64,000 bases of DNA, from the NCBI GenBank assembly GCA_963746825.1, contig CAVVCU010000011.1:55494-119493 (forward strand). The letters run 5' to 3'. The stretch comes from JACVRW01 sp963746825 (GTDB lineage: Bacteria; Actinomycetota; Thermoleophilia; Solirubrobacterales; Thermoleophilaceae). The notes beneath the pieces were generated by a model. That model made no database searches, was not told the origin of the DNA, and saw only the letters and a list, made by a program, of their open reading frames with translations. The translations under genes and the position numbers were made by a program. Each line of letters opens with the position of its first letter. Positions within the stretch are counted from its first letter, which is position 1. This document shows positions 26,538 to 35,156 of the stretch, one piece after another.

Positions 26538-27389
26538 TCAAGTGCTCGCCACCGCGCACAGGGCAACACCCGGGACCTCATAGCCGGCTTCAGCCGCGAA
26601 GCGCCCGAGCCCGCCCTCGACGTCGGCCCTGACCGCGTCGAGCTCGGCCGGGGAGAGCGCCTGCAACGCCAAGCCGAGGGGGCCGGCCGTGTCGGTGGTG
26701 ACGCTGAGGTACTCCTCCGCGTTTCGGTACTCGAAGCGCACAGGCACCCGCTCGGTTCGCACCTCGGTGAACCCGGCCGCCTCCAGCAGCGCCTTAGTGC
26801 GCTCGGGACTCGCCATGCTGAAGACGGGCGGCCCGGGGGCCTCGGGGGGCGGGAGGTGGCCCCTCTGGACCATGCTGATTGCCGCGATGGTGAAGAACGG
26901 GTTCTGCTCCATGGCGCCCCATACGGCGAGCGACAGTCGCCCGCCGGGGCGCAGGACTCGGCGCGTCTCCGCGAGCGCGGCGGCCGGGTCGGGCATGAGC
27001 ATGTACCCGAACCGGCACAGGATCCCGTCGACCGTATCGTCGTCGAGCTCGATCCGCTGGGCGTCGATCAGCCGGTACTCGGCGTTCGTGATACCCAGCT
27101 CGGCACCGCGGCGGCCGGCGGCGCCGAGCATGGCCGGTGAGAAGTCGGTCGAGAGCAGGCGGCCGTGCTCGCCGATGATGGCGGCCGCCTCGAAGCCGGT
27201 GTCCCCGGCGCCGGCGGCGAGCTCGAGCACGGTGTCGCCGCCGCGAGGAGCGAGCTCGTGCACCATCCACTCCCGGACCGGCGTCATGACCCGCTCGATC
27301 AGAGGACGCTGCCGCTCCCAGCCCGGCGCGATCGCCTCCGCGATCTCGTAGATCTCCTGCCGCTGCGCGTCGATCGTCTCGGTGTCCAT
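26538..27389 (-). CDS. SAM-dependent methyltransferase, class I
   Basis: The 283-residue protein contains the SAM-binding motif VLELAAGAGDTG (about residue 53), a second acidic motif STDFSPAML, and post-motif segments DGILCRFGYMLM and RVLRPGGRLSLAVWG typical of UbiE-like small-molecule methyltransferases. The ATG at 27389 has a strong GGAGG 5-9 nt upstream, one of the few clear ribosome binding sites in this segment. Its start is 26 bp downstream of the end of the LuxR-type regulator, so the two may be co-transcribed. Substrate unknown. Confidence 0.85.
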   Translation of the reverse strand: MDTETIDAQRQEIYEIAEAIAPGWERQRPLIERVMTPVREWMVHELAPRGGDTVLELAAGAGDTGFEAAAIIGEHGRLLSTDFSPAMLGAAGRRGAELGITNAEYRLIDAQRIELDDDTVDGILCRFGYMLMPDPAAALAETRRVLRPGGRLSLAVWGAMEQNPFFTIAAISMVQRGHLPPPEAPGPPVFSMASPERTKALLEAAGFTEVRTERVPVRFEYRNAEEYLSVTTDTAGPLGLALQALSPAELDAVRADVEGGLGRFAAEAGYEVPGVALCAVAST

Positions 27390-27415
27390 GCGTCCTCCTT
27401 CGGGTTGGGAGCACG

Positions 27416-29015
27416 CTAGGTCCGGAGCGCGGGCGGGGGAATGGGGAGTTCTCCCCATGCCACCAACCCGTGCTCCATCGCGAACAGGGTGGCCGCCGCG
27501 CGGGTGGACACGCCGATCTTGCGGTAGGCGTTCTGGATGTGGTGGTCCGCGGTCTTGACCGAGATCCCGAGCGCGCGAGCCACCTGCTTGGTCTGCAGGC
27601 CGCGAGCGAGCATGCCGATCACCTGCGCCTCGCGCTCGGTCAACCCCGACGGGCGCTGGATCGGCGGCACCCGCTGGCCCGCCGCCTCGACCACGGCGCT
27701 GACGGCGCCGGCGTCCAGCCGCCCCGCGCCGGCCTGCTCGCCCAGCACCTCCGCCGCTCGTTGGGGCGTTAGCGGCGCACGGTGGGGGCGCGGCTCGGTC
27801 ATGGCCTGATACGCATCGGCAGCTGCAAGCACCCGAGCCGGCAGTGGCAGCCCGGCGCCCGTGGCACCGCGGTGGTAACCGGAGCCGTCGAGGCGCTCGT
27901 GATGCGCACCGGCCACCGGCGCGAGCCCCGCCAGGAACTCAGACCGGGCCAGAACCCTCTCTGACTGGTAGGGATGGAGCCTGACCTGCTCCCACTCGTC
28001 CACGTTCAGCGGTCCCGGCTTCTGCCAGATCCGGGCGTTCACCGCGACCCGCCCCAGGTCGTGGACGAGCGCCGCGTGGCGAAGCCGCGCGACTCCGGCC
28101 TCGTCCATCCCACACCGTGCCGCCGCCGCCGACGCCAGCTGAGCGACGGCCGAGGAATGGCCGGCCAGGTAGGGCGAGATGAGGTCGGCGAAGTTACCCA
28201 TCGCCCCCAGCCCTCGCTCGACGTCCTGCCCATCGAGCAGCAGCTGCGGCCCCGGCTCGCAGGAGAGCGTCTCTCCCCACGCCGAGGCGTGCTCGTCCAT
28301 TCCCAGGATCTCTCCAGCGTGGTCGATCAGGCAGGCGGCGACGTCCGGGTCGAAGGCGTGACCCGCGCGCTCGCGGGTGAGGCGCACGACGCGCTCCTCG
28401 CCTCCGAGCATGCGCTGGAAGGCGGCGTCCACCGCCACGGGCACGATCCGCATCGGCAACGGAATCTCGTCGCCCTTGGCGCGGCGGAGTGGCCCGTGTC
28501 CGTCCCAGCGCTCGTAGAGGTAGGTGGCCAGGCTGTCCCGCACCGAGTCCGGAAGCCCCATCGCCTCGGCGAGCATCCCCGCCACCTCGCATGTGGCGGT
28601 GAGGTGCGGGCGCTGCTCGAGCACCATCCGCGGCAGCCGGCGGGCGGCCTGAGCAATGCGAGCGGGCCCCGCGCTGTCGGCGTCCGGCAGCGCGCGGACG
28701 AGCCCACCCAGAACCTGTCGTCGCCGACCCGTAGACCACGGGGTGCAGGTGAGTGGTGAGCGAGTCGCCGAAAACCTGCGGGGTCACATGTGCGTCGGTG
28801 GTGCAGCCCGAATGGGCCAGAAGGGAGCCGTAGTAGGTCTGCGACAGATCGCCGTGGTCGACGCCGAGACGGTCGGCCAGCCGCATCGCGATCAGCGTCG
28901 ACTGAAGGCCGTGCTCGAACGGGAAGCCCATCCCGAGGTCGGTCGCCAGGCAGAGCGCGGCCACCAGCTCCGCGCCACGGACCCGCACGTCGCTGTGCGA
29001 CGCAACGCCTGACAC
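27416..29015 (-). CDS. HD/HD-GYP protein with C-terminal LuxR DNA-binding domain (frameshifted)
   Basis: The reconstructed protein has about 532 residues. The N-terminal half is HD-like (FEHGLQSTLIAMRLADRLG, YYGSLLAHSGC). The second half has HD-GYP-type motifs HAALVHDLGRVAVN and AHHERLDGSGYHRG, where the usual GYP reads GYH. The last 70 residues are a LuxR helix-turn-helix (LTEREAQVIGMLARGLQTKQVARALGIS, KTADHHIQNAYRKIG). It may couple nucleotide sensing or hydrolysis to transcription. The frame breaks at about 28714 (CC doublet); dropping one base joins VVYGSATT to VLGGLVRALPDADS. The GTG start at 29015 has TAGTCT 6 nt upstream. Confidence 0.82.
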
Positions 29016-29021
29016 GGGGCG

Positions 29022-29027
29022 AGACTA
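29022..29027 (-). promoter_or_regulatory. TANNNT -10 box, leaderless start
   Basis: TAGTCT on the minus strand lies 6 nt before the GTG at 29015. The ThyX-like gene diverges with TACGCT at 29057-29062, 11 nt before its ATG. Confidence 0.45.
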
Positions 29028-29073
29028 CTCCGCCAAGCGGCTTCCGGGGGCACCTGTACGCTGGACCGCCGCG

Positions 29074-30669
29074 ATGGACTACCCGGTCGAGAGCTTCACC
29101 CCCGCCGAGCGGCAGGCGCTCGCGCCGCACTTCACGAACCTCGACCGCCCGGTGTTCGGGTTGGTCAACCTCCCGGAGACCGTGAAGGGCGCGCTGTTCG
29201 CGCGCTACTCGCGCTACCAGGGCACGCTGAGGCGGCTCTTCCTCGACGAGTTCTCCGAGGAGGCCGACGCGGCAGCGGCGTTCGACGGCGAGGAGGGCGA
29301 GCGGGCCCGGCAGCTCTACGAGCGCATCTTCCTGGGCTACGGCGACGATTCGGTGGCCCAGCTCGGTGGCGCCCACATCGCCATGGAATGGGTGTCGAAC
29401 GTGATGACCAAGCTGCTGCAGCGCGGGCGCCTCGCCGCGTACCTGGAGCAGTCCACCCGCTACATCGCCTACGACGCTCCCATGGGGGAGGGATTGGGCT
29501 ACCGCTACTGGCGCCACCCGGAGCTGGGTCCCCGGTACGGGGCCGCGATGGACTCTCTCTTCGACGCCTACGCCGAGGCGCTTCCGACGGTCCTGGCCTG
29601 GGCCGAGGATCGCTTCCCGCGCGCCGAGGGACAGGCCGAGGGGGCCTACCGCGGCTCGATCAAGGCCAAGGCGCTCGACCTGCTGCGCGGCTTGCTGCCG
29701 GCGGCCTCGCTGTCACACATGGGCATGTTCGCCTCCGGTCAGGCGTACGAGCAGCTGCTGCTGCGCCTCTACGCCTCGCCCCTGCCCGAGGCGCGCGACT
29801 ACGCAGACATGATCCTGGCCGAGCTCAAAGCGGTGATGCCGAGCTTCGTCGCCCGGGTGGAGAAGCCCGACCGCGGGGGAGAGTGGATCTCCTACCTCGA
29901 GCAGCGCGCCGGGGCGGCCGAGCGCCGGGCACGGCAGCTGGGCCTCGACCGCGCGAACCGTGCGGAGCACGCCGGCCCTGAGGTGCGCCTGCTGTCGGCC
30001 GAGGGCGACGAGCGCGAGCTGCTGGCCGCCCTGCTGTTCGAGGCCGCCGGCTGCTCGGAGGAGGAGACGCGGCGGGCCGTGGGCGCCCTGCCGCCCGACG
30101 AGTGCGCCGCGATGCTGGCCGACCTGGTGGGCGAGCGGGACAACCGCCGCCACCGCCCAGGTCGCGGCTTCGAGGCGCTTCGCTACCGCTTCGAGGTGGT
30201 GTCCGACTACGGCGCCTTCCGCGACCTCCAGCGCCACCGGATGCTCACCGTCCAGTGGCAGGCTCTCGGCCCCGACCTGGGGGCGGGCGTGCCGGAGGAG
30301 CTGGAGCCCGCCGGGGTCGCCGATCTCTACCGCGCGGGCCTCGAGCGCTCGCGCGCCGAGTACGCCCGGATCGCCGAGCTCGGCCGGCCCGAGCTGGCCC
30401 CCTACGCGCTGTGCCTCGGGTACCGAATCCGCTACGTGCTCGACATGAACGCGCGCGAGGCGATGCACCTGATCGAGCTTCGGTCGGGCCGCGAGGGCCA
30501 CCCGGCCTATCGCGCGGTGGCCCACGCACTGCACGCGGAGATCGCTCGCGTGCACCCGGCCGTGGCCGCCGCGATGACCTTCGTGGACCGCGACACCGAG
30601 CCTCGCTTGGAGCGGATCCTGTCGGAGATCAGGGCCCACGCCAAGCAGGCCACGCGAACCGCAACTTAA
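29074..30669 (+). CDS. Tandem ThyX-like protein (FAD-dependent thymidylate synthase family)
   Basis: The 531-residue protein is about twice the length of ThyX and appears to hold two ThyX-like halves. The first has RGRLAAYLEQSTRYIAYD (about residue 126), recalling the RHRxxSxNExSxRY signature. The second has LQRHRMLTVQWQALG (about residue 386). Neither copy matches the canonical signature fully: the first lacks the RHR and the second lacks the Ser/Asn/Glu part. Each half also has a helical C-terminal segment. Canonical ThyX methylates dUMP using FAD and folate as a homotetramer; whether this fused form does so is uncertain. Confidence 0.75.
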   Translation: MDYPVESFTPAERQALAPHFTNLDRPVFGLVNLPETVKGALFARYSRYQGTLRRLFLDEFSEEADAAAAFDGEEGERARQLYERIFLGYGDDSVAQLGGAHIAMEWVSNVMTKLLQRGRLAAYLEQSTRYIAYDAPMGEGLGYRYWRHPELGPRYGAAMDSLFDAYAEALPTVLAWAEDRFPRAEGQAEGAYRGSIKAKALDLLRGLLPAASLSHMGMFASGQAYEQLLLRLYASPLPEARDYADMILAELKAVMPSFVARVEKPDRGGEWISYLEQRAGAAERRARQLGLDRANRAEHAGPEVRLLSAEGDERELLAALLFEAAGCSEEETRRAVGALPPDECAAMLADLVGERDNRRHRPGRGFEALRYRFEVVSDYGAFRDLQRHRMLTVQWQALGPDLGAGVPEELEPAGVADLYRAGLERSRAEYARIAELGRPELAPYALCLGYRIRYVLDMNAREAMHLIELRSGREGHPAYRAVAHALHAEIARVHPAVAAAMTFVDRDTEPRLERILSEIRAHAKQATRTAT

Positions 30670-30687
30670 TCTCGCCACAACGGTTAG

Positions 30688-30719
30688 AGGGGCACCCACC
30701 CACCAAGGAGGATGCCCCT
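30688..30719 (+). promoter_or_regulatory. Leader hairpin with CCCACCCACCA loop enclosing the ribosome binding site
   Basis: AGGGGCA (30688-30694) pairs perfectly with TGCCCCT (30713-30719). The loop holds CCCACCCACCA followed by AAGGAGGA, so the ribosome binding site is in the loop. The 3' arm overlaps a three-codon frame ATG-CCC-CTG-TGA (30712-30723) whose end overlaps the GTG start at 30720. Confidence 0.6.
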
Positions 30720-31893
30720 GTGAGGCAGCGTAGCAACACATTTCTTCTGCTCATCGCACTCGTCAGCGCCGTGTCGCTCATGACGGCCGCCGTTGCGATG
30801 GCAGCAACCATCATCGGGACCAACGGTCCCAACAACCTGACCGGCACCGATCAGCGCGACCGGATCTTCGCCAAGGGCGGCGACGACACGGTCAACGCCC
30901 TTGCTCGGGCCGACCGGGTGATCGCCGGCGACGGCAACGACACCGTCAACGCCGGATCCGGCTTCGACGGCGTGTCCGGCGGCGAGGGCAACGACATCCT
31001 GAACGGCGAAGGCGGCCACGATCTCATCGGAGCCGGACCCGGCGACGACCAGATCGACGGCGGCTTCAAGGGCGACCGCGTACACGCCGGCGAGGGCAAC
31101 GACACCGCCAACGGCGGCCACGGGGCCGACCGGGTGTTCGGCTCGGACGGCAACGACGCGCTCGACGGCGGCATCGGTCACGACCGGGTCCGCGGCGGCG
31201 AGGGCGACGACGCCATCAAGGGCGGCGGCGGCTTCGCGGGCCGGCGCGGCGACCATGCTGCACGGCAACGCCGGCAACGACAACGTCGCGGGCGGCGCCG
31301 GCTACGACCTCATCACCGGCAACGCCGGACTCGACACGCTGAACGGCGGCGGCGGGTGCGATCGCATCTTCGCCGGCGCGGACAACGACATCATCGACGG
31401 CGGAGCGGGCAACAACTTCCGCCGCCTGCGGTGTGAGCGTCTGCACGGCGGGGCCGGAAACGACACCTCCACCGGCGGTGTCGGCCGTGACTTCATGTCC
31501 GGCGGCTTCGACAACGACACGCAGAACGGTGGCGACGGATCCGACAAGATCTTCGCCAACCAGGGTCGCGACGTGTCCGACGGCGGCAACGGCCACGACG
31601 TGCTGTGGGCTCTGTCGCGCAAGGACGTGACGGCCATCGGCGACCAGGAGGGCGACGACCTCTCCGGCGGCGAGGGCAACGACCGCTTCCACGTGCGTGA
31701 CGGCGAGAAGGACCTGATCCACTGCGGAGGCGGCAATCGCGACCGCGTGATCGCCGACCAGTACGACCAGTTCGACGCCGACTGCGAGCGCATCGAGGTT
31801 CGCGACATCACCTCGCTCGACCAGGTCGAGGACGGCGAGGAGAACCGCACAGAGGAGCCCTCGGAGGACCTGGACGAGGGCACCACCCCGTAG
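30720..31893 (+). CDS. Secreted RTX-type calcium-binding repeat protein (frameshifted)
   Basis: The protein starts at GTG 30720 after a strong AAGGAGGA. A signal peptide (FLLLIALVSAVSLMTAAVAMA) is followed by many glycine/aspartate nonapeptides of the GGxGNDxxx type (for example GGEGNDILN, GAGPGDDQI, GGAGNDTST) that form a calcium-bound parallel beta-roll. The frame breaks at about 31243: dropping one base in GGGCCGGC links GGGGFAG to GAATMLHGNAGND. The restored protein has about 390 residues and ends in an acidic tail. Such proteins act outside the cell; there is no catalytic domain and no dedicated type I secretion gene nearby, and the N-terminal signal peptide implies Sec export. Confidence 0.85.
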
Positions 31894-31926
31894 CTCCCCG
31901 TGGTGGTGAAAGGCACGCCGTCGCGC

Positions 31927-31932
31927 TAGTTT
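31927..31932 (+). promoter_or_regulatory. TANNNT -10 box, leaderless start
   Basis: TAGTTT lies 8 nt before the GTG start of rpe at 31941. Confidence 0.45.
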
Positions 31933-31940
31933 GCGGCGGC

Positions 31941-32621
31941 GTGCCTCATCCGCTTCTGCAGGACATCCGCGTCGCGCCGTCCATCCTCGCCTCCGACTTC
32001 GCCCGCCTCGGCGAGCAGGTGGAGCTGGTGATGGACGCCGGCGCACGCGTGATTCACGTGGACGTGATGGACGGCCACTTCGTGCCGCCCATCTCCGTCG
32101 GGGCCATGATCGTCGACGCCCTGCGCGATCTCGTCCACGAGCGCGGTGGGGTGCTCGACGTGCACCTCATGATCGAGCGCCCCGAGGAGCGGATCGAGGA
32201 GTTCGCCGCGGCCGGCGCGGACAGCGTGGCCGTGCACCTGGAGGCCACGCCGCATGCGCACTACGCGCTCAAGGCGGTACGCGAAGCGGGCATGAACGCG
32301 GGGCTGGCCATCAACCCGGGCACCGCGCCCGAGGCCGTGCTGCCGCTGGCCGAGATGTTCGACCACGTGCTGTGCATGACGGTCAACCCGGGCTGGGGCG
32401 GCCAGCCCTACATCGACACCTCCACGTCCAAGGTCGCGCGGCTGCGCGAGCTGCTCGGGGCCGAGGTGCCGATCGAGGTGGACGGGGGAATCGGCGCGGC
32501 GAACGCCGCGGAGGCCGCGGGCGCCGGCGCGACCCTGTTCGTGGCCGGGTCGTCGATCTTCGGGGCCGACGACCCCGCTGCCGCCTACGCCGAGATCGCG
32601 GCGGCGGCCAACGCCATTTAG
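31941..32621 (+). CDS. rpe: Ribulose-phosphate 3-epimerase
   Basis: The 226-residue TIM-barrel enzyme interconverts ribulose-5-phosphate and xylulose-5-phosphate in the pentose phosphate pathway. The family signatures are present: PSILASDFARLGEQV at the N-terminus, VDVMDGHFVPPIS (metal and catalytic Asp), VHLMIERPEERI, MTVNPGWGGQ and VDGGIG (second catalytic Asp), then LFVAGSSIFGADDP. Length and frame are normal. The GTG start fits the upstream TANNNT box. Confidence 0.95.
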   Translation: MPHPLLQDIRVAPSILASDFARLGEQVELVMDAGARVIHVDVMDGHFVPPISVGAMIVDALRDLVHERGGVLDVHLMIERPEERIEEFAAAGADSVAVHLEATPHAHYALKAVREAGMNAGLAINPGTAPEAVLPLAEMFDHVLCMTVNPGWGGQPYIDTSTSKVARLRELLGAEVPIEVDGGIGAANAAEAAGAGATLFVAGSSIFGADDPAAAYAEIAAAANAI

Positions 32622-32881
32622 GATCGCGCCCGTGACCGAGCCGACGAGTACACAGGGGGCAAAGTCGGCAAAGCGCCCATCGAGTGCCCAGGCAGCGGCG
32701 CGGTTGTTGCCTCTGGCACGTTGCTGTAACCCGTCGGGTACGAGATCCTGACTTGATGTCGTACTGCGACATCTAGGCAGGACAGCGCCCGGTCAGGCGG
32801 CGACGGCTTGTTTGCCCCTGGTTGCTGCCGTTAAGGCGCCGGCCGCGCCGCGCGGCAGCTCGCAACGCGCCGGGCGCGGGG
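32622..32881. repeat. Intergenic element related to the inverted repeat at 11 kb
   Basis: No gene is visible in this 260-bp gap. It contains the reverse complement of TTAACGGCAGCAAC (32821-32834), GCAACGTGCC (near 32720), GCCGACTTTGCC (near 32663) and GCGAGCTGCC (near 32856), all also present at 11.0-11.2 kb, but with the first two of these in a different order. A local hairpin forms at 32747-32781: GATGTCG and CGACATC around TACTG, extended by CCTG and CAGG. It lies between convergent genes. Confidence 0.55.
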
Positions 32882-34024
32882 CTACAGCAACCGCGGCCGC
32901 GTGCCCTCGATCACGGCGGGCACGAGCCGCGCGCCCTCCACGCCGTTACCCGAGAGCTTCAGGCGCAGGATGCCGGTGCGCGAGGTGACGCTCGACGAGG
33001 CGCCGAACACGAAGTTTCCCAGGCTGTAGGCGACCACCCGGCTGCCGCTGCGCCGGATCGGCTGGAGCACGTGGGGGTGGGCTCCGATCACCGCGTCGGC
33101 GCCGGCCTCGAGGGCGGTGGCGGCGAACGCGCGCTGGCGCCCGTCCTCGGTGGTCGCTCGCTCGACGCCCCAGTGGAACGTCGCGATCACCACGTCGGCC
33201 TTGCGTCGCGCCTTTTTCACGCCCGCCGCGATCAGCTGCGGCGTGGCCGGCTGCGTGCCCGCCCGCCCCGGACCGGCGAAGAACGAGCTGGGCAGGATGT
33301 TGGAGAAGCCCACGAAGGCGATCTTCAGGCCCAGGCGCTCGACCACGCGCGGCTCGGCCGCCGAGTCGAGGCTGCCTCCCGCCCCCACCGCGGTCATGCC
33401 GAAGCGGCGTACGTACCTGACCGTGTCGAGCAGCGCGCCGGTGCCGTAGTCGCCGGTGTGATTGTTGGCCAGGTTGAGCACGTCGAAGCCGGCGAAGCGG
33501 GCCATCGTGCGCAGGGCGGCGGGCGGCCCGCGGAAGTTGAACTCCTTGGGCACCGGGAATCCTCGCTTGGACACGGCGCACTCGAGATTGCCGAAGGCCA
33601 CGTCGGCAGCGCGCAGCGCCGGCGCCACGCTGGTCCACGGATAGCGAAAGCCCCTCAGCGCCATCACGGCGCCCGGGCCGTTGCCCAGGTTGACGTCGCC
33701 CACCGAGGCGAGCACCACCGGGCGGGTCCTCACCCGGATCGGGGGCGATACCCCGGCCGCGGTCGCGGCTCGCAGCCTTATGCGGCGACGCGGCTTCTTG
33801 GGCCGCACGCTGCGCGCGAAGCGGCCGTTGGGTCTGGCCCTCGCGGCCGCCAGGGAGGCCCAGCGCCCGTCCTTCAGCCGGATCTCGATGGACACCCGCT
33901 CGCCCGGGAGCGCACCCCTGCCGTTCACCTCGATCGCGGTCCCGGTCGCGGCCACCCGGGGGGCACTCAGCTGGAGCGTGGGCGGCGGTTGCGCCGCCGC
34001 CGGAGCGGCGGCGAGGAGTGCCAT
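32882..34024 (-). CDS. CapA family protein (poly-gamma-glutamate capsule metallophosphatase-like)
   Basis: The 380-residue protein contains the PGA_cap domain: VLASVGDVNLGNGPG, FGNLECAVS, LNLANNHTGDYG, FHWGVERATTEDGR, GADAVIGAHPHVLQPI and YSLGNFVFG supply the metallophosphatase-like ligands. An N-terminal beta domain (about residues 20-105) precedes it. The ATG at 34024 gives a short hydrophobic leader (MALLAAAPAAAQ); an upstream non-ATG start could lengthen the signal peptide. It is transcribed with the membrane protein gene 35 bp upstream. A true role in polyglutamate synthesis is unproven, because CapB and CapC are absent. Confidence 0.82.
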   Translation of the reverse strand: MALLAAAPAAAQPPPTLQLSAPRVAATGTAIEVNGRGALPGERVSIEIRLKDGRWASLAAARARPNGRFARSVRPKKPRRRIRLRAATAAGVSPPIRVRTRPVVLASVGDVNLGNGPGAVMALRGFRYPWTSVAPALRAADVAFGNLECAVSKRGFPVPKEFNFRGPPAALRTMARFAGFDVLNLANNHTGDYGTGALLDTVRYVRRFGMTAVGAGGSLDSAAEPRVVERLGLKIAFVGFSNILPSSFFAGPGRAGTQPATPQLIAAGVKKARRKADVVIATFHWGVERATTEDGRQRAFAATALEAGADAVIGAHPHVLQPIRRSGSRVVAYSLGNFVFGASSSVTSRTGILRLKLSGNGVEGARLVPAVIEGTRPRLL

Positions 34025-34059
34025 TGTGGCCGCTGCGATCAGTCGGGCGGCGCGCAGGT

Positions 34060-34965
34060 CTAGCCGCGCTTTCGCTTTCGTGAGCTGGGGCGCTGTGGGG
34101 GCGGCTCGGGCTCGGTCCCGTTGTCGGTCCCGCTCGGCGGGTCGGGCTCCGGCTCGTCGCCCTGCGCCATGCCGCGCCGCCGCGCGGGGCTCGGCCAGGG
34201 ATCCGGCTCTCCGGTCTCCCACGCCGGCCCGCGCCCGCCAGGCCAGTTGCCCAGGTAGAGGGCGCCGATGGCGCCCAGCCAGAAGGCCTGCAGGATCACC
34301 GGCGGAAGCAGCGGCAGCACGAGCAGCACTCCGGAGAGGACGCCGAGGATGCTCATGAACGGGCTCAGCAGGCCGGCGCGGCGGGCGCGCAGCGGCAGCA
34401 TCACGAACAGGAACGCCAGCAGGACCGGCCCGATCAGGCCGACGAAGAGCGCCACGCTGTTCGGGTTCTCCTGGGCCAGCTCGTCGGAGCAGGCCTCGCC
34501 GAGCTCGCCCCGTGTGGCCGGGCACTCGCTCAGGTCCGGGCCGTCACCGGAATCCGGGTTCTCGAATGAATACGAGCCGTCGGCGAAGGTCTCGGCGAGG
34601 TCGATCTGGTCGAACGCTCCGACCAGCTGAGCGATGGCGTACAGGACCGGCCCGGCGACGACCAGGTAGACGAACCAGTTCGGAATCGTCGGGGTGCGGA
34701 GCCGGGTCGCGCGGAACAGGTAGAGGAACACCAGCACCAGCAGCAGGCCGGCCACCGACTGAAGTGCCGCACCGGCCACGAGCGTGCCTGGCGACTCGTT
34801 GACCGAGAGGAGCGCGTCCGGCCCGGCCAGGATGCCCTCCCGGTCCTCGAAGATCGACTGCCGGACCACCAGGCTGGCCAGCAGGAGCACACCGGCCGCG
34901 AACGCGGCGAAGGCCGCCGGACGGCGGAAGCGGGCCTCCCAGTCGAGCTGCTCTTTCTTGGTCAC
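34060..34965 (-). CDS. Multi-pass membrane protein of unknown function
   Basis: This 301-residue protein has about six hydrophobic segments. One lies near residues 17-35, followed by an extracytoplasmic loop. Further segments (LVAGAALQSVAGLLLVLVFLY and YLVVAGPVLYAIAQLVGAF) precede a hydrophilic loop with two cysteines (ECPATRGELGEACSDE). Three more follow, before a proline- and acid-rich cytoplasmic tail (EPEPDPPSG, KRKRG end). No family motif is recognised. It overlaps the small upstream gene by 4 bp (GTGA) and so belongs to the CBS-small-protein operon. Confidence 0.7.
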   Translation of the reverse strand: MTKKEQLDWEARFRRPAAFAAFAAGVLLLASLVVRQSIFEDREGILAGPDALLSVNESPGTLVAGAALQSVAGLLLVLVFLYLFRATRLRTPTIPNWFVYLVVAGPVLYAIAQLVGAFDQIDLAETFADGSYSFENPDSGDGPDLSECPATRGELGEACSDELAQENPNSVALFVGLIGPVLLAFLFVMLPLRARRAGLLSPFMSILGVLSGVLLVLPLLPPVILQAFWLGAIGALYLGNWPGGRGPAWETGEPDPWPSPARRRGMAQGDEPEPDPPSGTDNGTEPEPPPQRPSSRKRKRG

Positions 34966-35153
34966 CGAGGCGGCAGGTTACTTTCGCCCGCCCGCGTGAC
35001 ACGCGGCGGGTCGTACTCCACGTCGTCGCGCGACACGATCCGCGACATCCGGTCGCCCGCCGCCAGCATCAGGTCGAGGACGGGAGCGGCCAGCCGGATC
35101 CCCCGCTCGATCCGGCGGCGGGTCTTGACCTGTCCCAGGGTCGGCGGCGCCAC
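34962..35153 (-). CDS. Small protein of unknown function
   Basis: The 63-residue basic protein (GTG start at 35153) has one amphipathic helix (ERGIRLAAPVLDLMLAAGDRMSRIV) and no recognised motif. Evidence that it is real is its tight placement: 3 bp after the CBS gene stop, and a 4-bp overlap with the membrane protein gene that follows. Confidence 0.6.
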   Translation of the reverse strand: MAPPTLGQVKTRRRIERGIRLAAPVLDLMLAAGDRMSRIVSRDDVEYDPPRVTRAGESNLPPR

Positions 35154-35156
35154 GGG

